This document shows positions 17,161-25,625 of a stretch of DNA of 64,000 nt, piece by piece (positions within the stretch are counted from its first letter, which is position 1; each line of letters begins with the position of its first letter). A program made the translations under genes and the position numbers. The stretch is taken from NCBI RefSeq assembly GCF_008330945.1, contig NZ_CP043489.1:3111501-3175500 (forward strand), in the 5' to 3' direction. This DNA is from Labrys sp. KNU-23 (GTDB lineage: Bacteria > Pseudomonadota > Alphaproteobacteria > Rhizobiales > Labraceae). Below the pieces are notes generated by a model. That model had not been told where the DNA came from. It saw only the letters and a program-made list of their open reading frames with translations, and did no database searches.

Positions 17161-18144
17161 ATGAAGAGAAGAACGTTCCTGCAGCTTGCGGCCGGCGCCG
17201 CCTTGGCCGGTACCGGCAGCCTCGGCTTCCAACCGGCAAGGGCCGCCGGCAAGGACATCGTCTATCTGACGCCCGGCCTCGACCTGCCGTTCTGGCGCTA
17301 TCTCGCCAAGGGTGTCGAATCCGCCGCCAAGGCCAAGGGCTATGGCTTCCAGGCGCTCGATTCCCACAACAGCCCGCAGACGCAGTTGCAGAACGCCCAG
17401 GATTCGATCGCCAAGGGCGTGGCGGGCATCGTGATCTCGCCCACCGATTCCTCCACCGCGCCGAGCGTGCTGGCGCTCGCCGCCAAGGCGGGAATCCCGG
17501 TGGTGATCGGCGATATCGGCACCAATAGCGGCGATTATGCCTCCTTCATCATCTCCAACAACTATGACGGCGCCAAGGGCGTGGGCGAGGCGCTGGCCGC
17601 TGCGCTCAAGGCCAAGGGTTGGGAGGGCGGCTCGGTCGGCCTCATCACCATCTCGCAGGCCCGCAAGAACGGCCAGGCCCGCACCAAGGGCTTCCGGGAC
17701 GGCCTTGCGGCCGGCGGCTGGACCGGCAAGGAGGCGGGGCTGCAGCAGATGCAATCCTATACGACGGACGAGACCTTCAAGTTCACCCAGGACATGCTGA
17801 CCGCCAATCCGGACATGCGCGGCCTGTTCATCCAGACCGACCAGCCGGCCCTGGGCGCCCTGCGTGCCATCAAGGCGGCACGGCGCGGTTCGGACCTGCT
17901 GGTCGCGGCTTTCGATGGCATCCCGGAATTCGTCGATCTCCTCAAGTCCAAGCAGATCGTCGCCTCCGGCATGCAGCAGCCCTATCTGATGGGCCAGAAG
18001 TCGGGCGAGGCCCTGCTGGCCAAGCTCGCCGGCGGCACCGTCGAGAAGGAAGTCTCGGTGCCGATCCTGGTGGTGACGAGCGAGAATATCGACAAGGAGC
18101 TGCCCATCGTGAAGGAGACGGTGTTCGCCAACGAGATGAAGTGA
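17161..18144 (+). CDS. Sugar-type ABC transporter substrate-binding protein (RbsB-like)
   Basis: 327 residues. The N-terminus MKRRTFLQLAAGAALAG resembles a Tat signal (twin Arg, then FLQ) with cleavage near ARAAG. The rest is a type I periplasmic binding fold of the ribose/galactose family: GLDLPFWRYLAKGVESAAKAKG near residue 40, GVAGIVISPTDSST near 83, and AFDGIPEFVDLLKSKQIVASGMQQP near 245, the hinge region typical of RbsB. GGAGGATACC precedes the ATG. The ligand is not identifiable from sequence; the cargo could be a sugar or polyol. Confidence 0.88.
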   Translation: MKRRTFLQLAAGAALAGTGSLGFQPARAAGKDIVYLTPGLDLPFWRYLAKGVESAAKAKGYGFQALDSHNSPQTQLQNAQDSIAKGVAGIVISPTDSSTAPSVLALAAKAGIPVVIGDIGTNSGDYASFIISNNYDGAKGVGEALAAALKAKGWEGGSVGLITISQARKNGQARTKGFRDGLAAGGWTGKEAGLQQMQSYTTDETFKFTQDMLTANPDMRGLFIQTDQPALGALRAIKAARRGSDLLVAAFDGIPEFVDLLKSKQIVASGMQQPYLMGQKSGEALLAKLAGGTVEKEVSVPILVVTSENIDKELPIVKETVFANEMK

Positions 18145-18149
18145 GCATG

Positions 18150-18233
18150 CTGGGACCGCCGGCTTCCAGCCGGCACTTCCTCACCGTTAAATGCGGTGTT
18201 TCCAAGAGCCGGCTTGGAAGCTGGCGGTCCCAG
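18150..18233. repeat. Family A paired-hairpin palindrome between binding protein and ATPase
   Basis: The left arm TGGGACCGCCGGCTTCCAGC and the right arm ending GAAGCTGGCGGTCCCA are inverted copies with a one-base indel and one mismatch. The left arm folds as GCCGGCT-TCC-AGCCGGC. Lying inside the operon, it could stabilise the upstream mRNA so that the binding protein is made in excess. An ATG at 18191 lies inside it and is not the ATPase start. Confidence 0.8.
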
Positions 18234-18259
18234 GAACCAACGCCATCCAGGAGCCTTTC

Positions 18260-20137
18260 TTGCCTGCCATCGAACCCCTGCTGGTCGCCACTGGCATCGC
18301 CAAGACCTTCGACCGCACCCGCGCTCTGGCGGGGGCCGGCTTCGAGCTGCGCGCGGGCGAAGTCCATGGCCTGCTCGGTGCCAATGGCGCCGGCAAGTCG
18401 ACCCTGTCCAAGGTGATTTCAGGCCATGTCAGGCCGGACGAGGGCGATCTCGTCTATCGCGGCCGCTCTGTGCGGCTGCGTTCCACCCGTGACGCGCTCG
18501 ATATCGGCATCGCCATCGTGATGCAGGAGACCAGCCTGGTGCCGGACCTCAGCGTCGCCGAGAACATCTTCCTGCCCGAACTCGGCCGCCCGGGACGCTT
18601 GTCCTATGCTTCGCTGCACCGGCGCGGGGCCGAACTGCTTTCGGTGCTCGGCCAGGGCGATGCGCTGCCCCTCGACGTGGAGGTGCGGCGCCTGTCGGCG
18701 GCCCAGCGCCAGCTCGTCGAGATCGCCAAGGCACTCGGCGTCAACGCCAAGCTGATCATTTTCGACGAACCCACCTCGTCATTGAGCCCGAGCGAGGTCG
18801 AGCGCCTGTTCGACATCATGGCGCGGCTCAGGGCGGATGGGCGCGGGCTCGTCTTTGTCTCGCATCGGCTCGAGGAAGTCTTCGCCATCACCGATCGCGT
18901 CACCATCATGCGTGAGGGCCGCACCGTGGCAGCTTCGCTCGCCACCGCCAGCCTGAGCCAGGCCGAACTCATCCGCCACATGGTCGGCCAGGATGTCGGT
19001 GCCATCTATGCGCGGGATGCGGCGGGAACGGCCAAGGACGCGCCTGTTGCGCTGGAGGTCAAGGGACTGGCGACGCCGCCTCTCGTCCGCGACGTCTCCT
19101 TCCAGGTCCGCCGCGGCGAGATCCTGGGGCTGGGCGGCCTGGTCGGCGCTGGGCGCTCGGAAACCGTGGAGGCCATTTTCGGCCTGAGGCCGCGTAGCGC
19201 CGGCACCATCCTCATCGACGGCAAGCCGATCGATCCGCGCAAGCCGGCCCAGGCCGTCAAGGCCGGCATCGGCTTCGTGGCCGAGGATAGGCGCTCGCAG
19301 AACATCGTGCCGGATCTTTCGGTGAAGGAGAATCTGCTGCTCGCCCATCTCGGCGCGCATCGGGGCTTCGGCGTCGGCTATCGCAGCCGCGAGAAGGCTG
19401 TCGATACGCTTCTCAAGAGCCTTGGCCTGCCGCCCGACCGGCTGCTCGACGCCAACATGCTCAACTTCTCGGGCGGCATGCAGCAGAAGATCATCATCGC
19501 GCGCTGGCTGCTGCTCGAACCGAGCGTGCTGATTCTCGACGAACCCACCAAGGGCGTGGATATCGGCACCCGCGCCTCCATCTATGCCATCCTGCGCGAC
19601 ATTGCCGCCAAGGGTGTCGCCGTGGTGGTGGTGTCGTCCGATTTCGAGGAATTGCTGGGGCTCTCACACCGTATCGTCGTCATCAGCGACGGCACCAGCG
19701 TCGCCGACCTGCCCGCCGATCTGCTCGACGAGGAAAAGCTCACACTGCTGGCGGCGCCGCGCACCTCGATGGCGGGCAATACCGAGGTCCTGCGCGGCCT
19801 CACGGGCGAATGCGGCGGGGCCGGCTTCTGGGCGCTGATCGACCAGGACCGCCTGATCTGCCTCAACCTCGTCACGGCGGACAAGGCGGCCGATCCGGGC
19901 TTTGCAGCCGGTGAGGTGAAGCCGCTCTCCGCGACCCGCATTGCCGCGGCGCTGGCCGGGCGCGAACCCGTCTTCATGCCGGAGCCGGACGGCTCGCGCT
20001 CGACTTTGCTCCTGCCGATCGTCAGCCCGCGTGGGCACGATCTTGGCTGGGTCGGCCTCACTCTGCCGCAGGGCGCCGCCCTGCCACCCCCCGAAATCGT
20101 CCGCAGCCGTGTCGCCAAACTCGCTGTAACGCTCTGA
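18260..20137 (+). CDS. Sugar-type ABC transporter ATPase (RbsA-like) with an extra C-terminal domain
   Basis: About 625 residues from TTG at 18260, which has GGAG eight bases upstream; an ATG at 18191 falls inside a repeat. Two fused ABC domains: the first has Walker A GANGAGKST, an unusual signature LSAAQRQ and Walker B LIIFDEPTSSL; the second has a degenerate Walker A (GAGRSE), signature SGGMQQK and Walker B LILDEPTKGVD. RbsA proteins are about 500 residues and stop soon after the second domain. Here some 125 more residues follow (from AGNTEVLRGLTGECGG), predicted mixed alpha/beta with FWALIDQDRLICLNLV and DLGWVGLTLPQG, resembling a small sensor domain. No frameshift is needed. Confidence 0.88.
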   Translation: MPAIEPLLVATGIAKTFDRTRALAGAGFELRAGEVHGLLGANGAGKSTLSKVISGHVRPDEGDLVYRGRSVRLRSTRDALDIGIAIVMQETSLVPDLSVAENIFLPELGRPGRLSYASLHRRGAELLSVLGQGDALPLDVEVRRLSAAQRQLVEIAKALGVNAKLIIFDEPTSSLSPSEVERLFDIMARLRADGRGLVFVSHRLEEVFAITDRVTIMREGRTVAASLATASLSQAELIRHMVGQDVGAIYARDAAGTAKDAPVALEVKGLATPPLVRDVSFQVRRGEILGLGGLVGAGRSETVEAIFGLRPRSAGTILIDGKPIDPRKPAQAVKAGIGFVAEDRRSQNIVPDLSVKENLLLAHLGAHRGFGVGYRSREKAVDTLLKSLGLPPDRLLDANMLNFSGGMQQKIIIARWLLLEPSVLILDEPTKGVDIGTRASIYAILRDIAAKGVAVVVVSSDFEELLGLSHRIVVISDGTSVADLPADLLDEEKLTLLAAPRTSMAGNTEVLRGLTGECGGAGFWALIDQDRLICLNLVTADKAADPGFAAGEVKPLSATRIAAALAGREPVFMPEPDGSRSTLLLPIVSPRGHDLGWVGLTLPQGAALPPPEIVRSRVAKLAVTL

Positions 20138-20162
20138 CCTCCTGTTTGCCAAGGACCGCCGC

Positions 20163-21137
20163 ATGTCGACCACCACCTCTCCCGATCCCACGCGACGGCG
20201 CCTCGGCTGGCTGACGGGGCGGCTCGAAGTGCGCATGCTCGGCCTCGCGATCGTATTGGCGATCTGCCTGTCGCTGCTCTCGCCCTATTTCCTGACGCGA
20301 TCGAACATCTTCAACATCCTCGACCAGTCGGTGGTGATCGGTATCGTCGCTGTTGGCATGACCTTCGTCATCCTCACCGGCGGCATCGATCTTTCGGTCG
20401 GATCGGTTGCCGGGTTGACCGGCATCATCCTGGGCCTGGCCGTGCAGCACTATCCGCCGGCTTTGGCCGTGGCGCTCGCCATCCTTAGCGGGGCCGGCAT
20501 CGGCCTGATCTCGGGCATTCTGATCGCCTATTTCGGGCTCGCCGCCTTCGTGGTGACCCTGGGCGTCATGGCGATCGGCCGCAGCCTCGCCTACATCCTC
20601 TCGGGCCAGACGGCGATCGCCTCGATCCCCGATTCCATGCAGGCGATCGTCTATACCGACTTTTTCGGCCTTCCTGCCAATGTGCTGTTCCTGGCCCTGC
20701 TCTACCTCCTTGCCTGGGCCTATCTGACCTACACCAAGGGCGGGCGCACCATCTATGCCGTCGGCTCCAACAAGGAGGCCGCGCGAGCGGCGGGCCTGAG
20801 CGTGATGTTCTACTCCATCCTGCCCTATGTGATTTCGGGGGCGCTTTCGGCAGTGGCGATCACCTTCTCGATCGGCCAGATCCTCTCGGCCGATCCGCTG
20901 ATGGGCAATGCCTGGGAGCTCGACGCCATCGCTGCCGTGGTGATCGGCGGCGCCAGCCTGTTCGGCGGGCGCGGCTCGATCATCGGCACGCTGATCGGCG
21001 TCCTGATCATGGTGATGATCCGCAACGGCCTCAATCTGATGGGCGTCTCGCCCTTCTGGCAGGGCTCGGCCATCGGCACCATCATCATCGTGGCGCTGCT
21101 GTTCGAGCGCCTGATCGGGCAACGGGCAGGGCGGTAA
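20163..21137 (+). CDS. Sugar-type ABC transporter permease (RbsC-like)
   Basis: 324 residues, eight to ten membrane segments, RbsC/XylH family. Signature stretches: GIVAVGMTFVILTGGIDLSVG near residue 60, TKGGRTIYAVGSNKEAARAAG (cytoplasmic coupling loop) near 190, and GGASLFGGRGSIIGTLIGVL near 262. It forms the homodimeric channel for the binding protein at 17161 and the ATPase at 18260. It lies 25 bases after the ATPase stop and ends the operon. Confidence 0.92.
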   Translation: MSTTTSPDPTRRRLGWLTGRLEVRMLGLAIVLAICLSLLSPYFLTRSNIFNILDQSVVIGIVAVGMTFVILTGGIDLSVGSVAGLTGIILGLAVQHYPPALAVALAILSGAGIGLISGILIAYFGLAAFVVTLGVMAIGRSLAYILSGQTAIASIPDSMQAIVYTDFFGLPANVLFLALLYLLAWAYLTYTKGGRTIYAVGSNKEAARAAGLSVMFYSILPYVISGALSAVAITFSIGQILSADPLMGNAWELDAIAAVVIGGASLFGGRGSIIGTLIGVLIMVMIRNGLNLMGVSPFWQGSAIGTIIIVALLFERLIGQRAGR

Positions 21138-21180
21138 GGGGGCTTGAGAGCCTGGCTTGAGAATCGAGAGAACCTCGACC

Positions 21181-21276
21181 TTTGTCATCACCGGGCTTCG
21201 GCCCGGTGATCCAGCGGCCACAAGCTTGATACGTTGGGTATCTGGGTGCCCGGGACGAAGCCCGGGCATGACAAAA
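21181..21276. repeat. Family B REP-like palindrome pair
   Basis: TTTGTCATCACCGGGC at the left mirrors GCCCGGGCATGACAAA at the right, and each half is itself palindromic (ACCGGGC...GCCCGGT; GCCCGGG...CCCGGGC). It fills most of the gap between the convergent rbsC-like and htpG genes. Confidence 0.75.
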
Positions 21277-21355
21277 TTGAGCTTTCCTCGGCTTGCTGGG
21301 ACTCTTCCATCAACCTCCTCAGAGGAGCCTCAAAGCGCCGTGCTTAAACGAGAGA

Positions 21356-21375
21356 GGCGGGTCCGAAGACCCGCC
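21356..21375 (-). terminator. htpG terminator hairpin
   Basis: Read on the minus strand, GGCGGGTC-TTCG-GACCCGCC is a perfect 8-base stem with a UUCG tetraloop, eight bases after the htpG stop. It is followed by TCTCTCGTTT, only weakly T-rich. Confidence 0.7.
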
Positions 21376-21382
21376 CCCAAGT

Positions 21383-23299
21383 TTATCCCAGGCTCTTGGC
21401 GAGCACCTGCGACAGGCGCTCGGCGAAGCCGGTCGGATCTGTCGGCACCGTGCCGTCGAGAATGCGGGCCTCGTCGAGCAGCAGGCGCGTGGCGCTTTCG
21501 ATGAGGGCGGCATCGCCGCCGGATTCGCGAGCGGTGGCAAGGCGCGTCACCAGGGCGTGGCGCGGATTGATCTCCAGGATGGGCTTTTGCAGGGCGCCGT
21601 CGAGCTTGCCGGCGCTGGCGAGGATCTGCTCCATGCGCTTGTCCATGCCGTTATCAGGCGCCACCAGGCAGACCGCGCTGGAGGTCAGGCGCTCGGAAGC
21701 GCGCACGTCGGAAACGTCGTCGCCCAGCGTGGTCTTGAGATAGGCGATGTAGGAGGCGATGGCCGCGCTCACTTCCGGGGTCTGCTCTTCCGGCTTTTCA
21801 GCCAGCGGGATCAGGTCGAGATCGGCGGCGCCCTGCGTCACCGACTTGAAGGGCTTGCCTTCGAAGCCGAGTGCCGAGGTCACCCAGAAACTGTCGACCG
21901 GATCGGAGAGCAGCAGCACCTCGATGCCGCGCGCGCGGAAGCCCTCGATATGCGGCGAGTTCTCCAGGCGCTTGGCGTCGTCGCCGGCGAGATAGTAGAT
22001 CGCCGTCTGGTTGTCCTTGAGGCCGGCGACATAATCCTTGAGGGAGCGCCACTCACCGCCCGAGGCCGTGCTCTTGAAGCGGGCGAGACCGAGCAGGGCG
22101 TCGCGGCGCTCGAAGTCCTCGTAAAGGCCTTCCTTCAGGACAGAGCCGAAATTCTCCCAGACCTTCGCATAGGCTGCAGCGTCCGAGGTGGCCAGCTTAT
22201 CGAGGTCTCCCAGCACGCGGCCGGTTGCCGCCTTGCGGATCGCCGTGAGCAGCGGGCTTTCCTGGATCATTTCGCGCGAGACGTTGAGCGGCAGGTCGGC
22301 GGAATCGATCAGGCCGCGCACGAAGCGCAGATAGCCGGGAAGCAGGTCGGCCTCGTCGGTGATCAGCACACGCCGCACATAGAGTTTCATGCGGCCCTTG
22401 CGCTGGGGATCGAACAGGTCGAAGGGACGCGAGCCCGGCACGAAGGCGAGCATCGTGTATTCCTGCCGGCCCTCGGCGCGGAAATGGATGGTGAGGGCCG
22501 GATCATCGAACTGGCCGGCGACGCTGCGATAGAAATCGGTGTAATCCGCTTCGGAAATGTCGGACTTGGGACGCGTCCACAGGGCCGCGCCATCCCCGAT
22601 CTGCTGCGGCTCGGCATCCGGCTTGTCGACGAGCAGGATCGGCACCGGCACATGGCCGGAATGGGTCTTGATCAGGTTTTCGATCGTATAGGTTTCGGCG
22701 TAGGACTTGGCGTCCTCCATCAGATGCAGCACCACCCGGGTGCCGCGAGCCGGAGCCTCGTCGAGGCTGGCCGGCGCCACCGAGTAGGAGCCCTTGCCGT
22801 CCGAACTCCAGACATTGGCGATATCGCTGCCGGCGCGGCGGGAGAACACCTCCACCTTGTCGGCGACCATGAAGGTCGAATAGAAGCCGACGCCGAACTG
22901 GCCGATCAACTGGCTGCCCTCGGCCTGCTGGGCCGTTTCCAGGCGTTCGACGAAGGCCTTGGTGCCGGAACGCGCGATGGTGCCGAGGGCCTCGATCATC
23001 TCCTCCGCGCTCATGCCGATGCCGTTGTCGGCGATCGTGATGCGCCGGGCGTCGGCATCGAGGGTGATGCGGATCGTGCCCTTCTGGTCTTCCCCGAGCA
23101 AAGCGGGGTTGGACAGCGCCTCATAGCGCAGCTTCTCGCAGGCATCGGCCGCATTGGAGATCAATTCGCGCAGGAAGACATCCTTGTCGGAATAGACCGA
23201 GTGCACCATCAGATGCAGCAGTTTGGAGACGTCGGCCTCGAAGGTATGGCTCTGCGGCGCGGCACTATCCGGGCCGGCGCTTTCGGCTTCAGCGCTCAT
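21383..23299 (-). CDS. htpG: Molecular chaperone HtpG (Hsp90)
   Basis: 638 residues, full length for bacterial Hsp90. The N-terminal GHKL ATPase domain has LRELISNAADACEKLRY near residue 38, DNGIGM near 87 and IGQFGVGFYS near 125. The middle domain has the catalytic-loop arginine region (LYVRRVLITDEADLLPGYLRFVRG, then SADLPLNVSREMIQES), and the C-terminal dimerisation domain is complete. It is cytosolic and refolds or holds client proteins under stress. It stands alone; no CIRCE-type operator was found upstream. Confidence 0.97.
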   Translation of the reverse strand: MSAEAESAGPDSAAPQSHTFEADVSKLLHLMVHSVYSDKDVFLRELISNAADACEKLRYEALSNPALLGEDQKGTIRITLDADARRITIADNGIGMSAEEMIEALGTIARSGTKAFVERLETAQQAEGSQLIGQFGVGFYSTFMVADKVEVFSRRAGSDIANVWSSDGKGSYSVAPASLDEAPARGTRVVLHLMEDAKSYAETYTIENLIKTHSGHVPVPILLVDKPDAEPQQIGDGAALWTRPKSDISEADYTDFYRSVAGQFDDPALTIHFRAEGRQEYTMLAFVPGSRPFDLFDPQRKGRMKLYVRRVLITDEADLLPGYLRFVRGLIDSADLPLNVSREMIQESPLLTAIRKAATGRVLGDLDKLATSDAAAYAKVWENFGSVLKEGLYEDFERRDALLGLARFKSTASGGEWRSLKDYVAGLKDNQTAIYYLAGDDAKRLENSPHIEGFRARGIEVLLLSDPVDSFWVTSALGFEGKPFKSVTQGAADLDLIPLAEKPEEQTPEVSAAIASYIAYLKTTLGDDVSDVRASERLTSSAVCLVAPDNGMDKRMEQILASAGKLDGALQKPILEINPRHALVTRLATARESGGDAALIESATRLLLDEARILDGTVPTDPTGFAERLSQVLAKSLG

Positions 23300-23402
23300 G
23301 AAAACTCACTCTTGCTTGATGATCGTCTTGGGATTGGGTGTCGGCGGAAACGCCGCTGCACAGATGGACAATCTGGCCGGGGGATTCAAGAGCGGGTTTG
23401 AA

Positions 23403-23522
23403 TCTCGGGGTGCACGGACGTCTCGTCCGTTCTTTCTCTCCTGCAAACGCTTTGTTTCCAAGAGCGGCCGTCGCGACAATCGGCAAAGCCGATTGCGCGG
23501 CTATGTCCGTGCACCCGGAGAT
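23403..23522. repeat. Family A paired-hairpin palindrome (120 bp) upstream of htpG
   Basis: The ends TCTCGGGGTGCACGGAC and GTCCGTGCACCCGGAGA mirror each other with one mismatch. The left arm contains a small hairpin GGACG-TCT-CGTCC followed by GTTCTTT, and the right arm contains AATCGGC-AAA-GCCGATT. The GGGTGCACGG core is shared with the element at 48291. Confidence 0.75.
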
Positions 23523-23527
23523 TGGCG

Positions 23528-23563
23528 CAAAAAGAAAGGCTGGTTCCAGCGGAACCAGCCTTT
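23528..23563 (-). terminator. Strong rho-independent terminator on the minus strand
   Basis: AAAGGCTGGTTCC (23535-23547) and GGAACCAGCCTTT (23551-23563) form a perfect 13-base stem with a three-base loop. On the minus strand it is followed by CTTTTTGC. The nearest minus-strand gene upstream, ptsH, ends 353 bases away, so the terminator seems to belong to a separate transcript; see the candidate RNA at 23564-23720. Confidence 0.8.
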
Positions 23564-23720
23564 AATCTTGGGTCATCTAACGCCACCTCGGCGGACCCGA
23601 TCCAACAAAGTCGGGGGGCTGGGGGGCTGAGGTTTCCGGCTTACGCCGGACCGGGTGCCGAGGTAACGAGGAGGAAGGTCGCGCCGGGCTGGGGCGGCCC
23701 CTTGGCTGGATTGCGGCAAA
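23564..23720 (-). ncRNA. Candidate structured small RNA between ptsH and htpG
   Basis: The 616-base gap 23300-23915 has no convincing protein gene. Read on the minus strand, CCTCGGC (23663-23657) pairs with GCCGAGG (23592-23586), inside which ACCCG (23656-23652) pairs with CGGGT (23599-23595); between them stands the hairpin TCCGGC-GTAA-GCCGGA (23650-23635). A C-rich single strand and a CCTTCCTCCTC stretch (anti-Shine-Dalgarno-like, around 23680-23670) flank these helices. A strong terminator follows 23 bases later. The 5' end is unknown and no clear promoter is seen. It could instead be a structured 3' tail of the ptsH transcript. It does not match 6S, SRP, RNase P or tmRNA as I know them. 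Confidence 0.4.
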
Positions 23721-23915
23721 GTCGTGACTTTTGGTGAAGTTTTATTGCCGGTGTGCATCGCAGCAAAATTTCTCGCCGGGATGGGCGCCGCCCACGCACG
23801 AAAATGCCGCTACGGCGTAACCGGCGGGTCTGGCACGAAGAAATGAAGGAAGTGGGCGGCTGACGTCTCGCGTCGCCGCGGGTGGTTTGAAGCTAGCGGA
23901 ACAGCGTCGCCGCCG

Positions 23916-24290
23916 TCAGGCTTCCTCGCCGAACTTGTCGGCCAACAGGGTTTCCAGGGCGTCCATGCAAGCCTGGGCATCACTGCCCGATGTCTCGACC
24001 ACGATGCTGGTGCCGCGCGCCGCGGCCAGCATCATCAGGCCCATGATCGACTGACCGCCGACCGTTTCGCCACAACGCGTGACCTTGACGGTGGCATCGA
24101 AGGCTTCGGCCGTCTGCACGAATTTCGCCGAAGCGCGGGCATGCAGCCCCTTGAGGTTGATGATGGGGAGAATGCGGACGATGCCACCTTCCATCGAGGG
24201 AGCGGGAACCGCTTGCGGCTCTTCGCAGGCCTTCTCGTCGGTGCCGTCGGCCTGCACCTGCGGGCCGCCTTGCATCTGCTGCTTGTGCAT
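23916..24290 (-). CDS. ptsH: HPr-family phosphocarrier protein (NPr of the nitrogen PTS)
   Basis: 124 residues from the ATG at 24290, which has GGAG nine bases upstream. The HPr core occupies about residues 34-120: LKGLHARASAKF carries the phosphorylated histidine (about residue 50) and GGQSIMGLMMLAA the regulatory serine site targeted by HprK. The N-terminal 30 residues are a low-complexity Gln/Glu/Pro tail not found in most HPr proteins; ATG codons at 24194 (core only) and 24311, and an open frame back to 24449, leave the start uncertain. It takes phosphate from EI-Ntr and passes it to EIIA proteins; it works with manX and hprK upstream. Confidence 0.88.
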   Translation of the reverse strand: MHKQQMQGGPQVQADGTDEKACEEPQAVPAPSMEGGIVRILPIINLKGLHARASAKFVQTAEAFDATVKVTRCGETVGGQSIMGLMMLAAARGTSIVVETSGSDAQACMDALETLLADKFGEEA

Positions 24291-24445
24291 CGAGGAGGTC
24301 TCCGCCTGCATCTGCACCGGGGTGCACCCGCTTGGGGCACTGCTGCCCCAACATTTAGCCCAGGGATTGCTGAATGCCAGAGGTACCGCAAGAGCCGCCT
24401 CTGCAAGTTTCTGGCCATGGCCAGCATAGTTTAGGGAACGTCGAA

Positions 24446-24847
24446 TCATTGGCCTGACAACACACGACTGGCAATATTGATATATTTCCTGCCAGCCTCT
24501 TGGGCGCGCGTGACTGCCTCGGCGAGGGGGACCTCGCTACGCAGCCGCGCCAACTTGACGAGCATGGGAAGGTTGATGCCGGCCACGACCTCGATGGAGG
24601 GGCCGCTCATCACGGAAATCGCCAGATTTGAAGGTGTTCCTCCGAACATATCCGTGAGAACCGCCACCCCGGAGCCGTCTTCGACCCGGCCGATGGCATC
24701 GATGATGTCGCGGCGTCGTTGCTCGACATCGTCTTCGGGGCCGATATCGATGGCCTCGACATTGCGTTGCGGCCCCACGACGTGTTCGAGGGCCGACAGG
24801 AACTCGGTCGCAAGATGACCATGCGTAACAAGCACCATGCCGATCAT
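24446..24847 (-). CDS. manX: PTS EIIA component, mannose family (ManX/EIIA-Man-like)
   Basis: 133 residues. The start at 24847 gives MIGMVLVTHGHLATEFL, with the phospho-acceptor histidine at residue 9 or 11, and the family's LTDMFGGTPSNLA near residue 67. It is the free-standing EIIA-Man of the rhizobial regulatory PTS, where no sugar permease is attached, and receives phosphate from HPr. An in-frame extension to 24925 is rejected because homologues begin at MIGMV. Its own promoter candidate lies at 25014-25041. Confidence 0.9.
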   Translation of the reverse strand: MIGMVLVTHGHLATEFLSALEHVVGPQRNVEAIDIGPEDDVEQRRRDIIDAIGRVEDGSGVAVLTDMFGGTPSNLAISVMSGPSIEVVAGINLPMLVKLARLRSEVPLAEAVTRAQEAGRKYINIASRVLSGQ

Positions 24848-25013
24848 AGGATGATCCGCATTGAATCTTTCCGGTCGCCGTCGCGATCGCGACAACAATC
24901 CAGGTCCGTTTCGCTTTCGCGCCACCCGGTGTTGAGCAAAATGAGACGACGCCTCCGCAACGCACGGTCAGGATGCCCTTCGGACAACCTGCAACCCGTA
25001 GCTCCGAGCGCTG

Positions 25014-25041
25014 ATATTATTCCCGCGCTGCACAAAAACAA
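25014..25041 (-). promoter_or_regulatory. Promoter candidate for manX-ptsH
   Basis: On the minus strand TTGTTT (25041-25036) and TAATAT (25019-25014) are spaced by 16 bases, in the 295-base gap between hprK and manX. This is AT-rich against the local background. It suggests that the PTS genes can be transcribed apart from chvGI-hprK. Confidence 0.4.
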
Positions 25042-25142
25042 GCCTCTCTCCGGCTCACATTGTCGCAGTCTCGTCACATCACGGCCATAGGCATCAACGT
25101 TTCGTTAACGCAGCGGGGGATGTGCCAAGCCTGAAAATCCGG

Positions 25143-25610
25143 TCAAACCGGAGGCAATTGCGGTAAGATGGCCTCAATCAGGGCGACGGCTCGCTGAAAA
25201 TCGCCCGGAACCGGCAAATAGGCCAAGTCCACGCCTTTCAGGCGAATGTGCCGAATTTTTTTGCTGGGGATGACGATCTCTGCGTCATCATCGAGAATAT
25301 CCACAACCAGGCTGACCGGAGCCGAGGGCTGCCAGTCGATCCGTTCGATGCCGGCATCCCGCAGGCCGGCGCTGCGCCGCTCGATCAGGCCGGCGATGGT
25401 CGATGGTACGGAGGCGATCAGCCGGCCCTCGGCGGGGTCGAGATAGATGCGGTCGTCCCCCACCAGGCGGGCCTGGCGACCGCGTGCCGGCGCCGTCTCG
25501 ATGAAGTGCAGGGCCAGCCGGCTCTTGCCGGCGCCGGAGGCACCGCGCAGCAGAACACCCTGTCCGTCGATGACGAAGCAGGTAGCGTGAACGGTGGGCG
25601 AGGCTGGCAT
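25143..25610 (-). CDS. hprK: HPr kinase/phosphorylase, short alphaproteobacterial form
   Basis: 155 residues, only the C-terminal catalytic domain; the long form of Gram-positive bacteria is about 310 residues, and the short form is normal in Hyphomicrobiales. The P-loop GASGAGKS is near residue 24, followed by LVGDDRIYLD with the catalytic acidic residues, and the RLKGVDLAYLP region near 125. It phosphorylates or dephosphorylates the serine of HPr according to metabolic state. It starts 15 bases after the chvG stop, so it is part of the chvI-chvG transcript. Confidence 0.93.
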   Translation of the reverse strand: MPASPTVHATCFVIDGQGVLLRGASGAGKSRLALHFIETAPARGRQARLVGDDRIYLDPAEGRLIASVPSTIAGLIERRSAGLRDAGIERIDWQPSAPVSLVVDILDDDAEIVIPSKKIRHIRLKGVDLAYLPVPGDFQRAVALIEAILPQLPPV

Positions 25611-25625
25611 GACTGACGACGGACC

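Noticed and set aside
18191..18259. ATG at 18191 as start of the RbsA-like ATPase
   Set aside because: It lies inside a family A palindrome, and the added residues do not resemble RbsA; TTG at 18260 has a proper ribosome binding site and gives the usual N-terminus.
23564..23915. 6S RNA, SRP RNA, RNase P RNA or tmRNA as identity of the structured gap
   Set aside because: None of the conserved sequence blocks of these RNAs, as I know them, is visible; it is left as an unassigned candidate.
24291..24449. Longer HPr start at 24449
   Set aside because: The extra 53 residues overlap the manX stop, contain palindrome-like sequence and do not resemble HPr; the ATG at 24290 has a better ribosome binding site.
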